Source: DASUAS01 sp963756895
GTDB lineage: Bacteria > Actinomycetota > Acidimicrobiia > IMCC26256 > DASPTH01
Assembly (NCBI GenBank): GCA_963756895.1
Contig: CAVWPI010000002.1
Span: forward strand, 51,871 to 115,870
Length of the DNA stretch: 64,000 bases
Direction: 5' to 3'
Every line of letters begins with the position of its first letter. Position 1 is the stretch's first letter. The position numbers and the translations under genes are program-made. This document shows positions 34,839 through 44,101 of this stretch, piece after piece. The notes below the pieces were generated by a model. It was given only the letters and a program-made list of their open reading frames with translations. It had not been told where the DNA came from and searched no databases.

Positions 34839-37253
34839 TCATCCTTCCACACACCCCCGTGTCAACCCCGACCCCGCCCGCATCCTTCCGAACATCTCGG
34901 AGTTGACCGTCATATACGGACGCGAACCTTGAGATGTTCGGGTGCAGGAGGTGGGGGGGACGTCGGCGCCGAGGGCGTTCGGGAGGGCGTCGCGCCAGGC
35001 GTGGGTGGCGTCGGTGAGGGAGACGGCGAAGGCGTCTGCGGCCACGAGCTGGTCGCCGCCGGCGGTGCCGAGGCGTTGCGCGGGCACGTCGGCGGCACGG
35101 GCGCGCTCGACGAGCGCGTCGGCCGCGGCGGGATCGACGGCGACGACGACGCGCGACGCCGACTCCGAGAACCACACGAGCGCGGGAACGAGCTCGCTGG
35201 CCAGCGACACGTCGAAGCCGGTCTCCCCGGCCACGGCCATCTCGGCCAGCGCGACCGCGAGCCCGCCATCGGACACGTCGTGCACGCCGCGCACCTCGCG
35301 CGCGACGACCAGGTCGCGCACGAGATCGTGCAGCGCGGCGGCGACGGCGAGGTCGGCCTCCGGCGGGGTGCCCCCGCGGAGGTCGTGACCGGTCGCCCAT
35401 TCGGACCCGCCGAGCTCGGCTTCGGTGTGACCGAGCAGGACGATGGCATCGCCGTCGTGCAGCTCCGGAGCCGGGGGCAGCGAGGTCAGCTCGTCGATCA
35501 GGCCGACGACGCCGACGACAGGCGTGGGGTCGATGTCGTTCCCGCGCGACTCGTTGTAGAAGCTCACGTTGCCGCCGACGACGGGGATGCCGAGGGCCCG
35601 GCACGCGTCGGCCATGCCGTCGACCACCTCGGAGAACTGCCACATCACCTCGGGATGCTCCGGGTTGCCGAAGTTCAGGCAGTTGACCAGCGCCTTGGGC
35701 ACCGCGCCGACGCAGGCGAGGTTGCGCGCCGCCTCGATGACGACGAGGCGCGCACCGGAGTAGGGGTCGAGCGCGCAGAACCGGGCCTTGCCGTCGGTCG
35801 TGAGCGCGAGCGCGTGCGCCGTGCCCTTCAACCGCAGCACCGACGCGTCACCACCCGGCTTCACCACCGTGTTGAGGAACAACTGGTGGTCGTACTGGTG
35901 GTACACCCACGACTTGTCGGCGATGGTCGGGGCGGCGAGGAGCGCGAGCAGCTCGGCGGACAGGTCGGTGCCGTCGGGGAAGCGCTGCGCCAGCACCGGC
36001 GCGGGATCGTCGGCGTGCACCGCGGCGCGATCGGCCGGCGGCGTGCGGGGCCGGTCGTACACCGGACCGTCGCCCAGGCTCTCGACCGGGACATCGGCCA
36101 CCAGCGGCACGTCGGACGACACGACCGGGGGATCGTCGCCGCGCGGCACCGGCGGGTTCGCGCCGGGTACGCCGACGGCGTCGAACAAGCCGTCGTAGAC
36201 CCGGAAGCGCGCGGTGTCGGTGACGCGTCCGATCACGGACGCGCGGATCTCCCACCGACTGCAGAGCTCGAGCACCGCGTCGAGGTTCGCGGGCGTGACG
36301 ATCGCGAGCATCCGCTCCTGGCTCTCCGACGTCATCACCTCGACGCCGTTCATGCCCGGCTCGCGCTTGGGCATGCGGGCGAGGTCGACGTCCATGCCCG
36401 CGCCGGTCTTGGCCGCGGTCTCCGACGCCGCGCACGAGATGCCCGCGGCGCCGAGGTCCTGCACGCCGATCGCGAGACCGGCATCGAGCAGCTCGAGGCA
36501 CGCCTCGATGAGACGCTTCTCCTCGTAGGGGTCGCCCACCTGCACCGACGGGCGCTTGGCGTCGTCGTTCTCCGAGAAGCCGGCCGACGCGAGCACGCTG
36601 GCGCCGCCGATGCCGTCGCGCCCGGTGGCTGATCCGAGGAGCACGGCGACGTTGTCGACCCCCTCGGCCTTCGCCAGCACCAGGCGTTCCACCGGGAGCA
36701 CGCCGAGGCACAACACGTTGACGAGGGGGTTGTCGCGGTAGCAGTCGTCGAACACGACCTCGCCGCCGATCGTGGGCACGCCGACGGCGTTCCCGTAACC
36801 GCTGATGCCGGCGACGACGCCCTCGACGAGGTACCGCGTGCGGGCGTCGTCGAGCGGGCCGAAGCGCAGCGGATCCATGAGCGCGATCGGGCGGGCGCCC
36901 ATGGAGAAGACGTCGCGGATGATCCCGCCCACGCCCGTCGCTGCGCCCTGGTACGGCTCGACCGCCGACGGGTGGTTGTGGCTCTCGATGCGGATCGCGA
37001 CCGCGAGACCGTCGCCGACGTCGATCACCCCGGCGCCCTCGCCGGGACCGACCAGCACCCACGGCGCCTCGGTCGGGAACCGCTTGAGGTGACGCTTCGA
37101 CGACTTGTACGAGCAGTGCTCCGACCACATCACCGCGTACATCGCGAGCTCGAGCTCGGACGGCTCCCGCCCGAGCAGCTCGACGATGGCCGTGAGCTCG
37201 TCGTCGGTGAGACCCAGTTGGCGATGCAGGTCTTCGGTGGCAGGTTCACTCAT
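34839..37253 (-). CDS. purL: Phosphoribosylformylglycinamidine synthase II (small-type PurL)
   Basis: This 804-residue synthetase subunit works with PurQ (glutaminase) and PurS to make FGAM from FGAR. It has MWSEHCSYKSSKRHLK with the catalytic His, GVGGIIRDVFSMGARPIAL, GVQDLGAAGISCAASETAAK and GMNGVEVMTSESQERM. The start MSEPATEDLHRQLGLT at 37253 is well placed. The protein is longer than the usual 740-770 residues. After the expected end near DALPNALG, the frame stays open for about 38 more codons through the repeated hairpin at 34890-34939 and stops one base before purF. The tail may be an artefact or a repeat-driven extension. Confidence 0.94.
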   Translation of the reverse strand: MSEPATEDLHRQLGLTDDELTAIVELLGREPSELELAMYAVMWSEHCSYKSSKRHLKRFPTEAPWVLVGPGEGAGVIDVGDGLAVAIRIESHNHPSAVEPYQGAATGVGGIIRDVFSMGARPIALMDPLRFGPLDDARTRYLVEGVVAGISGYGNAVGVPTIGGEVVFDDCYRDNPLVNVLCLGVLPVERLVLAKAEGVDNVAVLLGSATGRDGIGGASVLASAGFSENDDAKRPSVQVGDPYEEKRLIEACLELLDAGLAIGVQDLGAAGISCAASETAAKTGAGMDVDLARMPKREPGMNGVEVMTSESQERMLAIVTPANLDAVLELCSRWEIRASVIGRVTDTARFRVYDGLFDAVGVPGANPPVPRGDDPPVVSSDVPLVADVPVESLGDGPVYDRPRTPPADRAAVHADDPAPVLAQRFPDGTDLSAELLALLAAPTIADKSWVYHQYDHQLFLNTVVKPGGDASVLRLKGTAHALALTTDGKARFCALDPYSGARLVVIEAARNLACVGAVPKALVNCLNFGNPEHPEVMWQFSEVVDGMADACRALGIPVVGGNVSFYNESRGNDIDPTPVVGVVGLIDELTSLPPAPELHDGDAIVLLGHTEAELGGSEWATGHDLRGGTPPEADLAVAAALHDLVRDLVVAREVRGVHDVSDGGLAVALAEMAVAGETGFDVSLASELVPALVWFSESASRVVVAVDPAAADALVERARAADVPAQRLGTAGGDQLVAADAFAVSLTDATHAWRDALPNALGADVPPTSCTRTSQGSRPYMTVNSEMFGRMRAGSGLTRGCVEG
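34890..34939 (-). repeat. 50-bp imperfect palindromic element, copy A (purL/purF junction)
   Basis: GAACATCTC at 34890-34898 and GAGATGTTC at 34931-34939 form the outer arms, with AGTTGACCGTCATAT between. Copy B at 44102-44151 matches at about 44 of 50 positions. Both lie just after a minus-strand gene and just before a pur gene (purF here, purA there). It may be a terminator-like or REP-like mobile palindrome. Confidence 0.75.
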
Positions 37254-37393
37254 GCGCGGGTCGCATCGTAGTCAAACGGCGCTTTTCCGAAAGATGGTCA
37301 CACGCGAACCCGCGCGCTATGGAAATAAGACTTCCGGATGGTAGAAACGAATGACCCCACGGCGCAGCGTGGGAGATCAGGGAGTCACACCAC

Positions 37394-37804
37394 ATGGCCA
37401 AGACGGCAAAGCGAACCATGACCGCGCAGCACAAGGCGGCGCTCGCCGAAGGGCGATCCGAGGGGCGGGCGGTCAAGAATTACCTCGAAGCGCTCCAGCA
37501 GAACCGGCCCAAGCGGGGCCGCCGACGCACCCCGGATTCCATCAAGAAGCGCCTCGCCGCCATCGACGCGTCGTACGGCGACGGGTCGGCGCTCCAACAG
37601 CTGCAGCTGGCCCAGGAGCGCATGGACCTCCAGCGGGAGCTGGAGACCATGGGCGCCAAGGTCGACCTGTCGGCGCTGGAGTCCGACTTCGTGAAGACGG
37701 CGTCGAAGTACGCGCAACGCAAGGGCATCTCCTACGCCGCGTGGCGGGAGCTGGGCGTGCCCGCCGACGTGCTCAAGAAGGCCGGGATCTCCCGAGCTTC
37801 CTGA
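37394..37804 (+). CDS. Conserved hypothetical protein, basic and helical
   Basis: I recognise no named domain in this 136-residue protein. It starts MAKTAKRTMTAQHKAALAEG, then NRPKRGRRRTPDSIKKRLAA, a long Gln/Leu-rich helix (ALQQLQLAQERMDLQRELET), and ends in YAQRKGISYAAWRELGVP. The basic KRGRRR patch followed by a coiled-coil-like helix and a helix-turn-helix-like tail suggests nucleic-acid contact, but that is inference. AGGGAG lies about 10 nt upstream of the ATG. It is divergent from purL and convergent with purQ, and is the only plus-strand gene between them. Proteins of this look recur in related actinobacteria as far as I recall. Confidence 0.8.
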   Translation: MAKTAKRTMTAQHKAALAEGRSEGRAVKNYLEALQQNRPKRGRRRTPDSIKKRLAAIDASYGDGSALQQLQLAQERMDLQRELETMGAKVDLSALESDFVKTASKYAQRKGISYAAWRELGVPADVLKKAGISRAS

Positions 37805-37811
37805 CGCCTCT

Positions 37812-38489
37812 TCACGCAGCCGCGCGCTCCGCGGATGCGAGGAGCGACTGCAGCAACACCACGCCGTCGGCGCTGCCCAACAGGGCATGAGAGGCGCGCT
37901 CGGGGTGGGGCATCAAACCGACGACGTTGCCGGCTTCGTTGCTGATGCCGGCGATGTCGTCGATGCTGCCGTTGGGGTTGTCGACATAGCGGACGACGAT
38001 GCGGTCGTCGTCGTGCAGGGCGCGCAGCGTGTCGGGATCGCACACGTAATTGCCCTCGAAGTGGTTGATCGGGATGTGCAGCCGCGCCCCGGGTTCCGAG
38101 CGGTGGGTGAGGACCGATCGGGTGCTCACGACCTCGAGCTCCACGGTGTCGCACACGAACGTGAGCCCGGTGTTCTTCTGCAGCGCACCGGGGAGCAGGC
38201 CGGCTTCGGTGAGCACCTGGAACCCGTTGCAGATGCCGACCACGGGACCGCCGGCGGCGGCGTGCTCGGCGACCGCGTCCATCACCGGCGAGAAGCGGGC
38301 GATGGCGCCGGTGCGCAGGTAGTCGCCGTGCGCGAACCCGCCCGGTACGACCACCGCATCGACGTCGCGCACCGAGCGGTCACCGTGCCAGAGCAGCTGC
38401 GCCTCGCCGCCGAGCTCCTCGACCACCCAGGCGACGTCGAGCTCGCAATTGGTGCCGGGGAACACGACGATGCCGATCCTCGCACTCAT
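37812..38489 (-). CDS. purQ: Phosphoribosylformylglycinamidine synthase I, glutaminase subunit
   Basis: This 225-residue class I glutamine amidotransferase supplies ammonia to PurL. The nucleophile Cys87 is in VVGICNGFQVL, and the catalytic His and Glu are in GLMPHPERA. Other family blocks are VVVPGGFAHGDYLRTGAIA and HFEGNYVCDPDTL. The length is typical. It is followed by the convergent 37394-37804 gene with only 7 nt between stops, and lies downstream of purS with a 67-nt gap. Confidence 0.97.
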   Translation of the reverse strand: MSARIGIVVFPGTNCELDVAWVVEELGGEAQLLWHGDRSVRDVDAVVVPGGFAHGDYLRTGAIARFSPVMDAVAEHAAAGGPVVGICNGFQVLTEAGLLPGALQKNTGLTFVCDTVELEVVSTRSVLTHRSEPGARLHIPINHFEGNYVCDPDTLRALHDDDRIVVRYVDNPNGSIDDIAGISNEAGNVVGLMPHPERASHALLGSADGVVLLQSLLASAERAAA

Positions 38490-38556
38490 GACGACGCCTC
38501 CACCACGGGTCGTTCGCTCATTGCCGGACCGTCCAGGCCGGCCGGCTCGCTCCCGC

Positions 38557-38808
38557 TCACTCCGCCTGGACCTCCACCGTGTACCGCTCGATCACCGGGT
38601 TCGCGAGCAGCTGCTTGCACATCGCGTCGACCTGGTCGCGCGCCTCGGACTCCGACGGCGCGTCGAGCGCGAGGCGGATGGTCTTGGCGATCGACACCTG
38701 GCTGACGTTGTCGTAGCCGAGGGCCGGGAGCGCGCGCTCCACGGTCGCGCCCTGGGGGTCGAGCACGCCGGGCAGGTGCGTGACGTCGATCCGGACCGAG
38801 TACCTCAT
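38557..38808 (-). CDS. purS: Phosphoribosylformylglycinamidine synthase, PurS subunit
   Basis: This 83-residue PurS links PurQ and PurL in the FGAM synthase complex. The sequence MRYSVRIDVTHLPGVLDPQG, then ATVERALPALGYDNVSQVS and NPVIERYTVEV match the family end to end. ATG 38808 overlaps the purC stop as ATGA, so it is translated with purC. The expected order purC-purS-purQ-purL on one strand is kept. Confidence 0.96.
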   Translation of the reverse strand: MRYSVRIDVTHLPGVLDPQGATVERALPALGYDNVSQVSIAKTIRLALDAPSESEARDQVDAMCKQLLANPVIERYTVEVQAE

Positions 38809-39689
38809 TCGTCGTCTCCGTACCAGGCGTCGAAGCTCAGCCCGCTCACCTGCTCGTAGGCCTCCACGTAGCGCGCCCGGGTGCCCTCTATGACGGACGC
38901 CGGCATGTGCGGCACGGGCGGCTGCATGTCCCAACCGATCGAGAGGTAGTGGTCGCGCACGTACTGCTTGTCGAACGACGGCGGCGACGTCCCCACCTGG
39001 TGATCGTCGCTGCTCCAGTAGCGCGACGAGTCGGGCGTCATCATCTCGTCGATCACGACGAGGCGACCGTCGACGTCGCCGAACTCGAGCTTGGTGTCGG
39101 CGAGGATCAGGCCGTGCTTCGCCGCCAGCTCGGCGCCGAAGGAGTAGATCGCGAGCGTGAGGTCGCGCAGCTCCTCGTAGCGCTCGTCACCCACCAGCTC
39201 GGCGGCGGCGACGTCGGCGAGCGGCATGTCGTGCCCCTCGTCGGCCTTGGTGGTGGGGGTGAAGATCGGTTCCGGCAACCGCTCGGCCTGCCGCAGCCCG
39301 GCGGGGAGCGTGCGACCCATGACGGTGCCGGTTTCCTGGTAGTCGGACCACGCCGAGCCGAACAGGTAGCCACGCGCGACGCACTCCAGGCGGACCGGCT
39401 GCGCCGCGCGCACGAGCATCGCCCGTCCCGCGACGTCGGCGCCCGCAGTCTCCGGGAAGTCGGTGGGGTCGGACGACACCAAGTGGTTGGCCGCGAGGTG
39501 CTGCGTCTGGTCGAACCAGAACGTCGACAGCGCAGTGAGCACGCGGCCCTTGTCGGGGATGAGGTCGGGAAGCACGACGTCGAACACCGACACGCGGTCG
39601 GACGCGACCACCAGCATGCGGTCGTGGTCGACCTCGTAGAGCTCGCGGACCTTGCCGGTGTAGTGGTGCGGCAGCGAGAGCTTGCTCAC
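38805..39689 (-). CDS. purC: Phosphoribosylaminoimidazole-succinocarboxamide synthase
   Basis: This complete 294-residue SAICAR synthetase joins CAIR and aspartate using ATP. It has the start HHYTGKVRELYEV, SDRVSVFDVVLPDLIPDKG, VRLECVARGYLFGSAWSDY, FTPTTKADEGHD and LADTKLEFGD. The C-terminus is DEMMTPDSSRYW and YVEAYEQVSGLSF. The length and the long C-terminal part fit the actinobacterial/eukaryote-like form. ATG 39689 overlaps the purB stop as ATGA. Confidence 0.97.
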   Translation of the reverse strand: MSKLSLPHHYTGKVRELYEVDHDRMLVVASDRVSVFDVVLPDLIPDKGRVLTALSTFWFDQTQHLAANHLVSSDPTDFPETAGADVAGRAMLVRAAQPVRLECVARGYLFGSAWSDYQETGTVMGRTLPAGLRQAERLPEPIFTPTTKADEGHDMPLADVAAAELVGDERYEELRDLTLAIYSFGAELAAKHGLILADTKLEFGDVDGRLVVIDEMMTPDSSRYWSSDDHQVGTSPPSFDKQYVRDHYLSIGWDMQPPVPHMPASVIEGTRARYVEAYEQVSGLSFDAWYGDDE

Positions 39690-41024
39690 GAGGCGACCGA
39701 GGACTCGTCGAGGCCTGCGACCGGAGGGAGCGCATCAAGGGCGGTGAACATGCGGTCGATGTGGGCGAGCGCGGCGGTGAGGTCGAAGCACGCGGCAAGG
39801 CGCTCGTCACCGAGCGTGCCCACGACGTCGGGGTCCTCGCGCAGGACATCGAGGAAGGGACGGCGCGACTCCCACGTGGTCATCGCGTTGCGCTGCACCG
39901 CGCGGTACGCGTCGTCGCGGGTCATGCCCGACTCGACCAGCGCGAGCAGCACCGGTTGGCTGAACACGAGGCCGTACGACGCGTCGAGGTTCTCCCGCAT
40001 GCGCTCGGGGTACACGCGCATGCCCTCGACGATGGAGCGGAACTTCACCAGCACGTAGTACGCGAGCTGCAACGAGTCGGGGAGGATGATGCGCTCCACC
40101 GACGAGTGGGAGATGTCGCGCTCGTGCCACAGCGCGACGTCTTCGAGCCCGGCTTGCAGGTTGCCGCGCAGCACGCGGGCCAGGCCGCTGAGCTGCTCCG
40201 CCTTCACCGGGTTGCGCTTGTGCGGCATCGCGCTCGAACCCTTCTGGGCGCCGGCACGGAACGACTCCTCCACCTCCCGGACCTCGGTGCGCTGCAGGTG
40301 GCGGATCTCGGTGGCGAACGTCTCGATGGTGGCGCCCACCGTCGCGGCACGCGTAGAGCAGCTCGGCGTGACGGTCGCGCGCGATCACCTGGGTGGCGGG
40401 GACCGGCGTGAGCCCGAGCGCCTCGCACACGTAGGCCTCGACCGCGGGATCGATGTTGGAGTAGGTGCCGACCGCGCCCGAGAGCTTGCCGACGGCGATG
40501 CCGGCCCGGGCCCGGGCCAGCCGCTGGCGGTCGCGGTGCACCTGCATGGCCCAGAGGGCGAGCTTGGCGCCGAACGTGGTGGGCTCGGCGTGCACGCCGT
40601 GGGTGCGCCCGGCCATGGCGACGTCGCGGTGCGCGTGGGCCTGGGTGGTGATGGCGTCCTGGAGGGCGGCCGCGGCCTCGATCACGAGGTCGACCGCCTG
40701 CACGAGGACCACCGACAGCGCGGTGTCGACGACGTCGCTGGAGGTGAGGCCGTAGTGGAGCCAGGACCCGGCCGGAGCACCGATGCGCTCCTGGACCACG
40801 TCGACGAAGGCGGCGACGTCGTGCTCGGTGGTGCGCTCCCGCTCGAGGATTGCGTCGACGGTGAAATCGGCCCGCTCGCGCACCGCCACCGCGTCGGGGG
40901 CGGGCACGACGCCGAGCTTGGCCCAGGCCTCGGTGGCGAGGATCTCGACCTCCAGCCAGGCCCGAAACCGTGCCTCGTCGGTGAAGAGGGCAGCGATCTC
41001 AGGCAGTGCGTAGCGCTCTATCAA
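39686..41024 (-). CDS. purB: Adenylosuccinate lyase (frameshifted)
   Basis: This lyase of about 446 residues acts twice in AMP synthesis, on SAICAR and adenylosuccinate. Landmarks are LHYGLTSSDVVDTALSVV, MAGRTHGVHAEPTTFGAKLA and the fumarase-family signature GSSAMPHKRNPVKAEQLSG with the catalytic Ser. An indel near 40343-40350 shifts the frame in LLYAC; removing one C gives LLYACATVGATIETF. I chose TTG 41024 (MIERYALPEI), since AGGAGGAAGG lies upstream at the right distance; no ATG or GTG is suitable. The gene overlaps purC. Confidence 0.93.
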
Positions 41025-41143
41025 GGGGGCCCTTCCTCCTGCCGAACACTCTACGAGCCAGAAGTGGTGCGAACGGGTCCCGGTGGGACGCGTTCGCGGT
41101 GATCGGGGCGATCCCAGACGGGCGAGGAGGTCGATCGGGGGTG

Positions 41144-41314
41144 ATGAACTGCACGAAGCACTGGAACGAGCACGCCGTCGCGGCCTGCGACGAGTGCGGA
41201 CAGAACTGGTGCGCCGTGTGCCTCGTCCCACCGCCGAAGGACGGGGGGCCGCTTCGGTGCATCCCCTGCTCCCTGGTCATCGCGGGTGTGCGGACGCGCC
41301 GTCGCGTTCGCTAG
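41144..41314 (+). CDS. Small Cys/His-rich (B-box-like) protein
   Basis: This 56-residue protein has Cys3, His6, His10, Cys15, Cys18, Cys23, Cys26, Cys40 and Cys43 in an order like a B-box zinc finger: MNCTKHWNEHAVAACDECGQ, then NWCAVCLV and LRCIPCSL. The tail is Arg-rich (RTRRRVR). It probably binds two zinc ions. In larger proteins this N-terminal type often precedes membrane or rhomboid-like domains; here it stands alone. GGGGGTG precedes ATG 41144. It is divergent from purB and convergent with purD. The short stretch 41315-41431 up to purD holds no gene I can support. Confidence 0.7.
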   Translation: MNCTKHWNEHAVAACDECGQNWCAVCLVPPPKDGGPLRCIPCSLVIAGVRTRRRVR

Positions 41315-41431
41315 TCACGATTCTCCGGCGGCCGCTGCCGACGGCGCCCGCCGTTCACCACCCACCCGCCGCCGCCTCCGCTGCGCTCCGGCGACGAACG
41401 GTCGTCGTCCCTGCCGGTGCCCGTCGCCTGG

Positions 41432-42727
41432 TCACGCGCCACGGCGTTGCGACGCGGCCGCCTGGGCGGCGATGTCCTTGCGGTAGCGCATGCCCTTGAA
41501 TTTGACGAGGCCGGCGGCTTCGTAGGCGCGGGTGCGGGCGACTTCGAGGTCGGTGCCGGTGGCGGTGATGTTGAGGACGCGGCCTCCGGCGGTGCGGAGG
41601 GCGCCGTGCTCGTCGCGGGCGGTGCCGGCGTGGAAGATGGTGACGCCGTTGACGGCGGTGGCGACGTCGGTGCCGGTGATGGGGTCGCCGGTGCGTGGTG
41701 ACCCGGGGTAGCCGTCGGCGGTCAGCGCGACGGTGACGCAGGCATCGTCGGAGAACGTGACGTCGAGCTTGTCGCCGGCGGCGGCTGCGCGCAGGAGCTC
41801 GGCGACGTCGGACACGACACGCGGCAGGACGACCTGGGTCTCGGGGTCGCCGAAGCGGACGTTGTACTCGATGACCTTGGGGCCGTCGGCGGTGAGCATC
41901 ATCCCCGCGTAGAGCACGCCGCGGTAGTCGGCGTCGTGGTCGGCGAGCCACCGCAGCGTGGGTCGTACCGCGCGATCCATCACCTGGTCGACGATCGCAT
42001 CGGTGACGATGGGCACCGGTGAGTACGCGCCCATGCCGCCGGTGTTGGGACCGAGGTCGCCGTCGAGCGCGCGCTTGAAGTCCTGCGCGGGCGCGAGGGG
42101 CAGTGCCGCGTCGGGGTCGCCGTTGCACACGACGAGCAGTGACAGCTCCGGTCCGGTCAGGCCTTCCTCGATGACGAGCGTGCGGCCGGCGGCGCCGAAG
42201 GCCTCGCCCGACAGGTAGGCACGCACCGCGTCACGTGCCTCGGCGAGCGACTCGGTGACCACGACGCCCTTGCCCGCGGCGAGACCGTCGGTCTTGACCA
42301 CGTAGGGCGGCGCGAACTCTTCGAGGAACGCGAGCGCGGCGGCTTCGTCGTCGACCCCGAAGCTGCCGTGGCCGGCGGTGGGCACACCGGCGTCCGCCAG
42401 CACCTGCTTCATCCACGCCTTCGACCCCTCGAGCCGTGCGCCGGCAACGCCGGGACCGAAGCAGTGGCGCCCCCGGGCGCGCACGGCGTCGGCCACGCCC
42501 GCGACCAGCGGCACCTCGGGGCCGACGACGACGAGGTCGGCATCGAGGTCGTCGGCGAGCTGCGCGACCAGCGCGGGTTCGGTGGGGTCGATCGGGAAGC
42601 AGAGCGCGACCTGGGCGATGCCGGGATTGCCGGGCGCGGCGAACACCTCGGGCGCCGACGGCGATCGCTGCAGCGCCCACACGAGCGCGTGTTCGCGCCC
42701 GCCCGACCCGACCACGAGGACGCGCAC
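41432..42727 (-). CDS. purD: Phosphoribosylamine--glycine ligase
   Basis: This 431-residue GAR synthetase is the second step of purine synthesis, an ATP-grasp ligase. The N-terminus is VRVLVVGSGGREHALVWAL. Then come VVVGPEVPLVAGVADAVRAR, EGSKAWMKQVLADAGVPTA, YVVKTDGLAAGKGVVV, GPNTGGMGAYSPVPI and EYNVRFGDPETQVVLP. All ATP-grasp blocks are present and there is no frameshift. GTG 42727 lies 2 nt after the purA stop. It probably shares a transcript with purA and clpB upstream. Confidence 0.97.
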   Translation of the reverse strand: MRVLVVGSGGREHALVWALQRSPSAPEVFAAPGNPGIAQVALCFPIDPTEPALVAQLADDLDADLVVVGPEVPLVAGVADAVRARGRHCFGPGVAGARLEGSKAWMKQVLADAGVPTAGHGSFGVDDEAAALAFLEEFAPPYVVKTDGLAAGKGVVVTESLAEARDAVRAYLSGEAFGAAGRTLVIEEGLTGPELSLLVVCNGDPDAALPLAPAQDFKRALDGDLGPNTGGMGAYSPVPIVTDAIVDQVMDRAVRPTLRWLADHDADYRGVLYAGMMLTADGPKVIEYNVRFGDPETQVVLPRVVSDVAELLRAAAAGDKLDVTFSDDACVTVALTADGYPGSPRTGDPITGTDVATAVNGVTIFHAGTARDEHGALRTAGGRVLNITATGTDLEVARTRAYEAAGLVKFKGMRYRKDIAAQAAASQRRGA

Positions 42728-42729
42728 GG

Positions 42730-44022
42730 TCAGGCAGCTCGGGGCAGGACCACGGTCTGTGCGCGGTCGGGGCCGACACCGACGAAGCTGATCGGGACGC
42801 CGACGGCGTCCTCGATGAAGCGCAGGTAGTCGAGCGCCTCGACCGGGAAGTCGTCCACCTGCGCGCACGTGTCGATGTCGCACTGCCACCCGGGCAGGGT
42901 CTCGTACACCGGACGCACCTTGTGCAGCACCGACTGGTGATAGGGCACGTGGTCGTAGCGCGTGCCGTCATCGCCCTCGTAGGCGACGCACACCTTCAGC
43001 TGCGCGAACGGTGCGAGGACGTCGAGCTTCGTGATCGCGATCTCGCTGCAGGAGTTGAGCGCGACCGCGTGCTTCAGCATCACGAGGTCGAGCCAGCCCG
43101 GGCGTCGGCGACGTCCGGTGTTGGTGCCGAACTCGTGGCCGCGCGACACCAACTCGTCGCCGACGGGGTCGCCGTCGAACAACTCGGTGGGGAACGGCCC
43201 GCTGCCGACGCGCGTGACGTAGGCCTTGGCCACGCCGATCACCCGCTCGATCGCACGCGGCCCCACGCCGGCCCCGGTGCACACACCGCCGGCGATCGGG
43301 TTCGACGACGTGACGAAGGGATACGTGCCGTGGTCGAGGTCGAGGTAGGTGGCCTGCGCGCCCTCGAAGAGCACCGGTCGGCCGGCCTCGAGCGCCTGGT
43401 GCACGAGGTGCACGGTGTCGTCGATCATGGGCTCGAGCCGGGGCACCATCGCCAGGTACTGCTCGCAGATCTCGTCGGCGTCGAGTGGCAGCCGGTTGTA
43501 GACCTTCGCCAGGACGCCGTTCTTCTCGCGCAGCGCGAGGTCGAGCTTCTCGCGGAAGATCTTGGCGTCGAGCAGGTCCTGCACGCGGAGGCCGACGCGC
43601 AACGCCTTGTCGGCGTACGCAGGCCCGATGCCGCGCTTGGTGGTGCCGAGCTTGTTCTTGCCCAGGAACCGCTCGGTGACGCGATCGAGCTCCTGGTGGT
43701 ACGGCATGATCAGGTGCGAGTTGCCCGACAGCTTCACGCGCGAGATGTCGACGCCCTTGCCCGCGAGCATGTCGAGCTCGGCGATGAGGACCGCCGGGTC
43801 GACGACGACGCCGTTGCCGATGATGGCGGTGACGTGCGGGTAGAGGACGCCGCTCGGCACCAGCTGCAACGCGAACACCTCGTCACCCACGACGATGCGG
43901 TGCCCCGCGTTGTGGCCGCCCTGGTAGCGAACGACGAGGTCGCTCTCCTGCGCCAGGTAGTCGGTGAAGCGGCCCTTGCCCTCGTCACCCCACTGGGTGC
44001 CGACGATCACCGTCCCAGACAC
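42730..44022 (-). CDS. purA: Adenylosuccinate synthetase
   Basis: This 430-residue enzyme makes adenylosuccinate from IMP and aspartate using GTP. GTQWGDEGKGRFTDYLAQ is the P-loop region, with Arg where Lys is usual in GDEGKGK. RYQGGHNAGHRIVV, GTTKRGIGPAYADKALRVG, GAQATYLDLDHGTYPFVTSS and PGWLDLVMLKHAVALNSC follow. GTG 44022 has GGGGAG just upstream. It lies about 80 bp downstream of the clpB palindromic element. Confidence 0.96.
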   Translation of the reverse strand: MSGTVIVGTQWGDEGKGRFTDYLAQESDLVVRYQGGHNAGHRIVVGDEVFALQLVPSGVLYPHVTAIIGNGVVVDPAVLIAELDMLAGKGVDISRVKLSGNSHLIMPYHQELDRVTERFLGKNKLGTTKRGIGPAYADKALRVGLRVQDLLDAKIFREKLDLALREKNGVLAKVYNRLPLDADEICEQYLAMVPRLEPMIDDTVHLVHQALEAGRPVLFEGAQATYLDLDHGTYPFVTSSNPIAGGVCTGAGVGPRAIERVIGVAKAYVTRVGSGPFPTELFDGDPVGDELVSRGHEFGTNTGRRRRPGWLDLVMLKHAVALNSCSEIAITKLDVLAPFAQLKVCVAYEGDDGTRYDHVPYHQSVLHKVRPVYETLPGWQCDIDTCAQVDDFPVEALDYLRFIEDAVGVPISFVGVGPDRAQTVVLPRAA

Positions 44023-44101
44023 GCCAGCTCCCCGCGCAACGCAACGAATACAGGTGTCACGTTGACGAGAGGTTAGTCGCCACTCCGCGGAATTCCTCCC
44101 G

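Noticed and set aside
42436..44076. Long plus-strand frame of about 540 codons opposite purD/purA
   Set aside because: It is antisense to two intact purine genes, is rich in Arg, Val and Asp as expected for a mirror frame, and matches no family.
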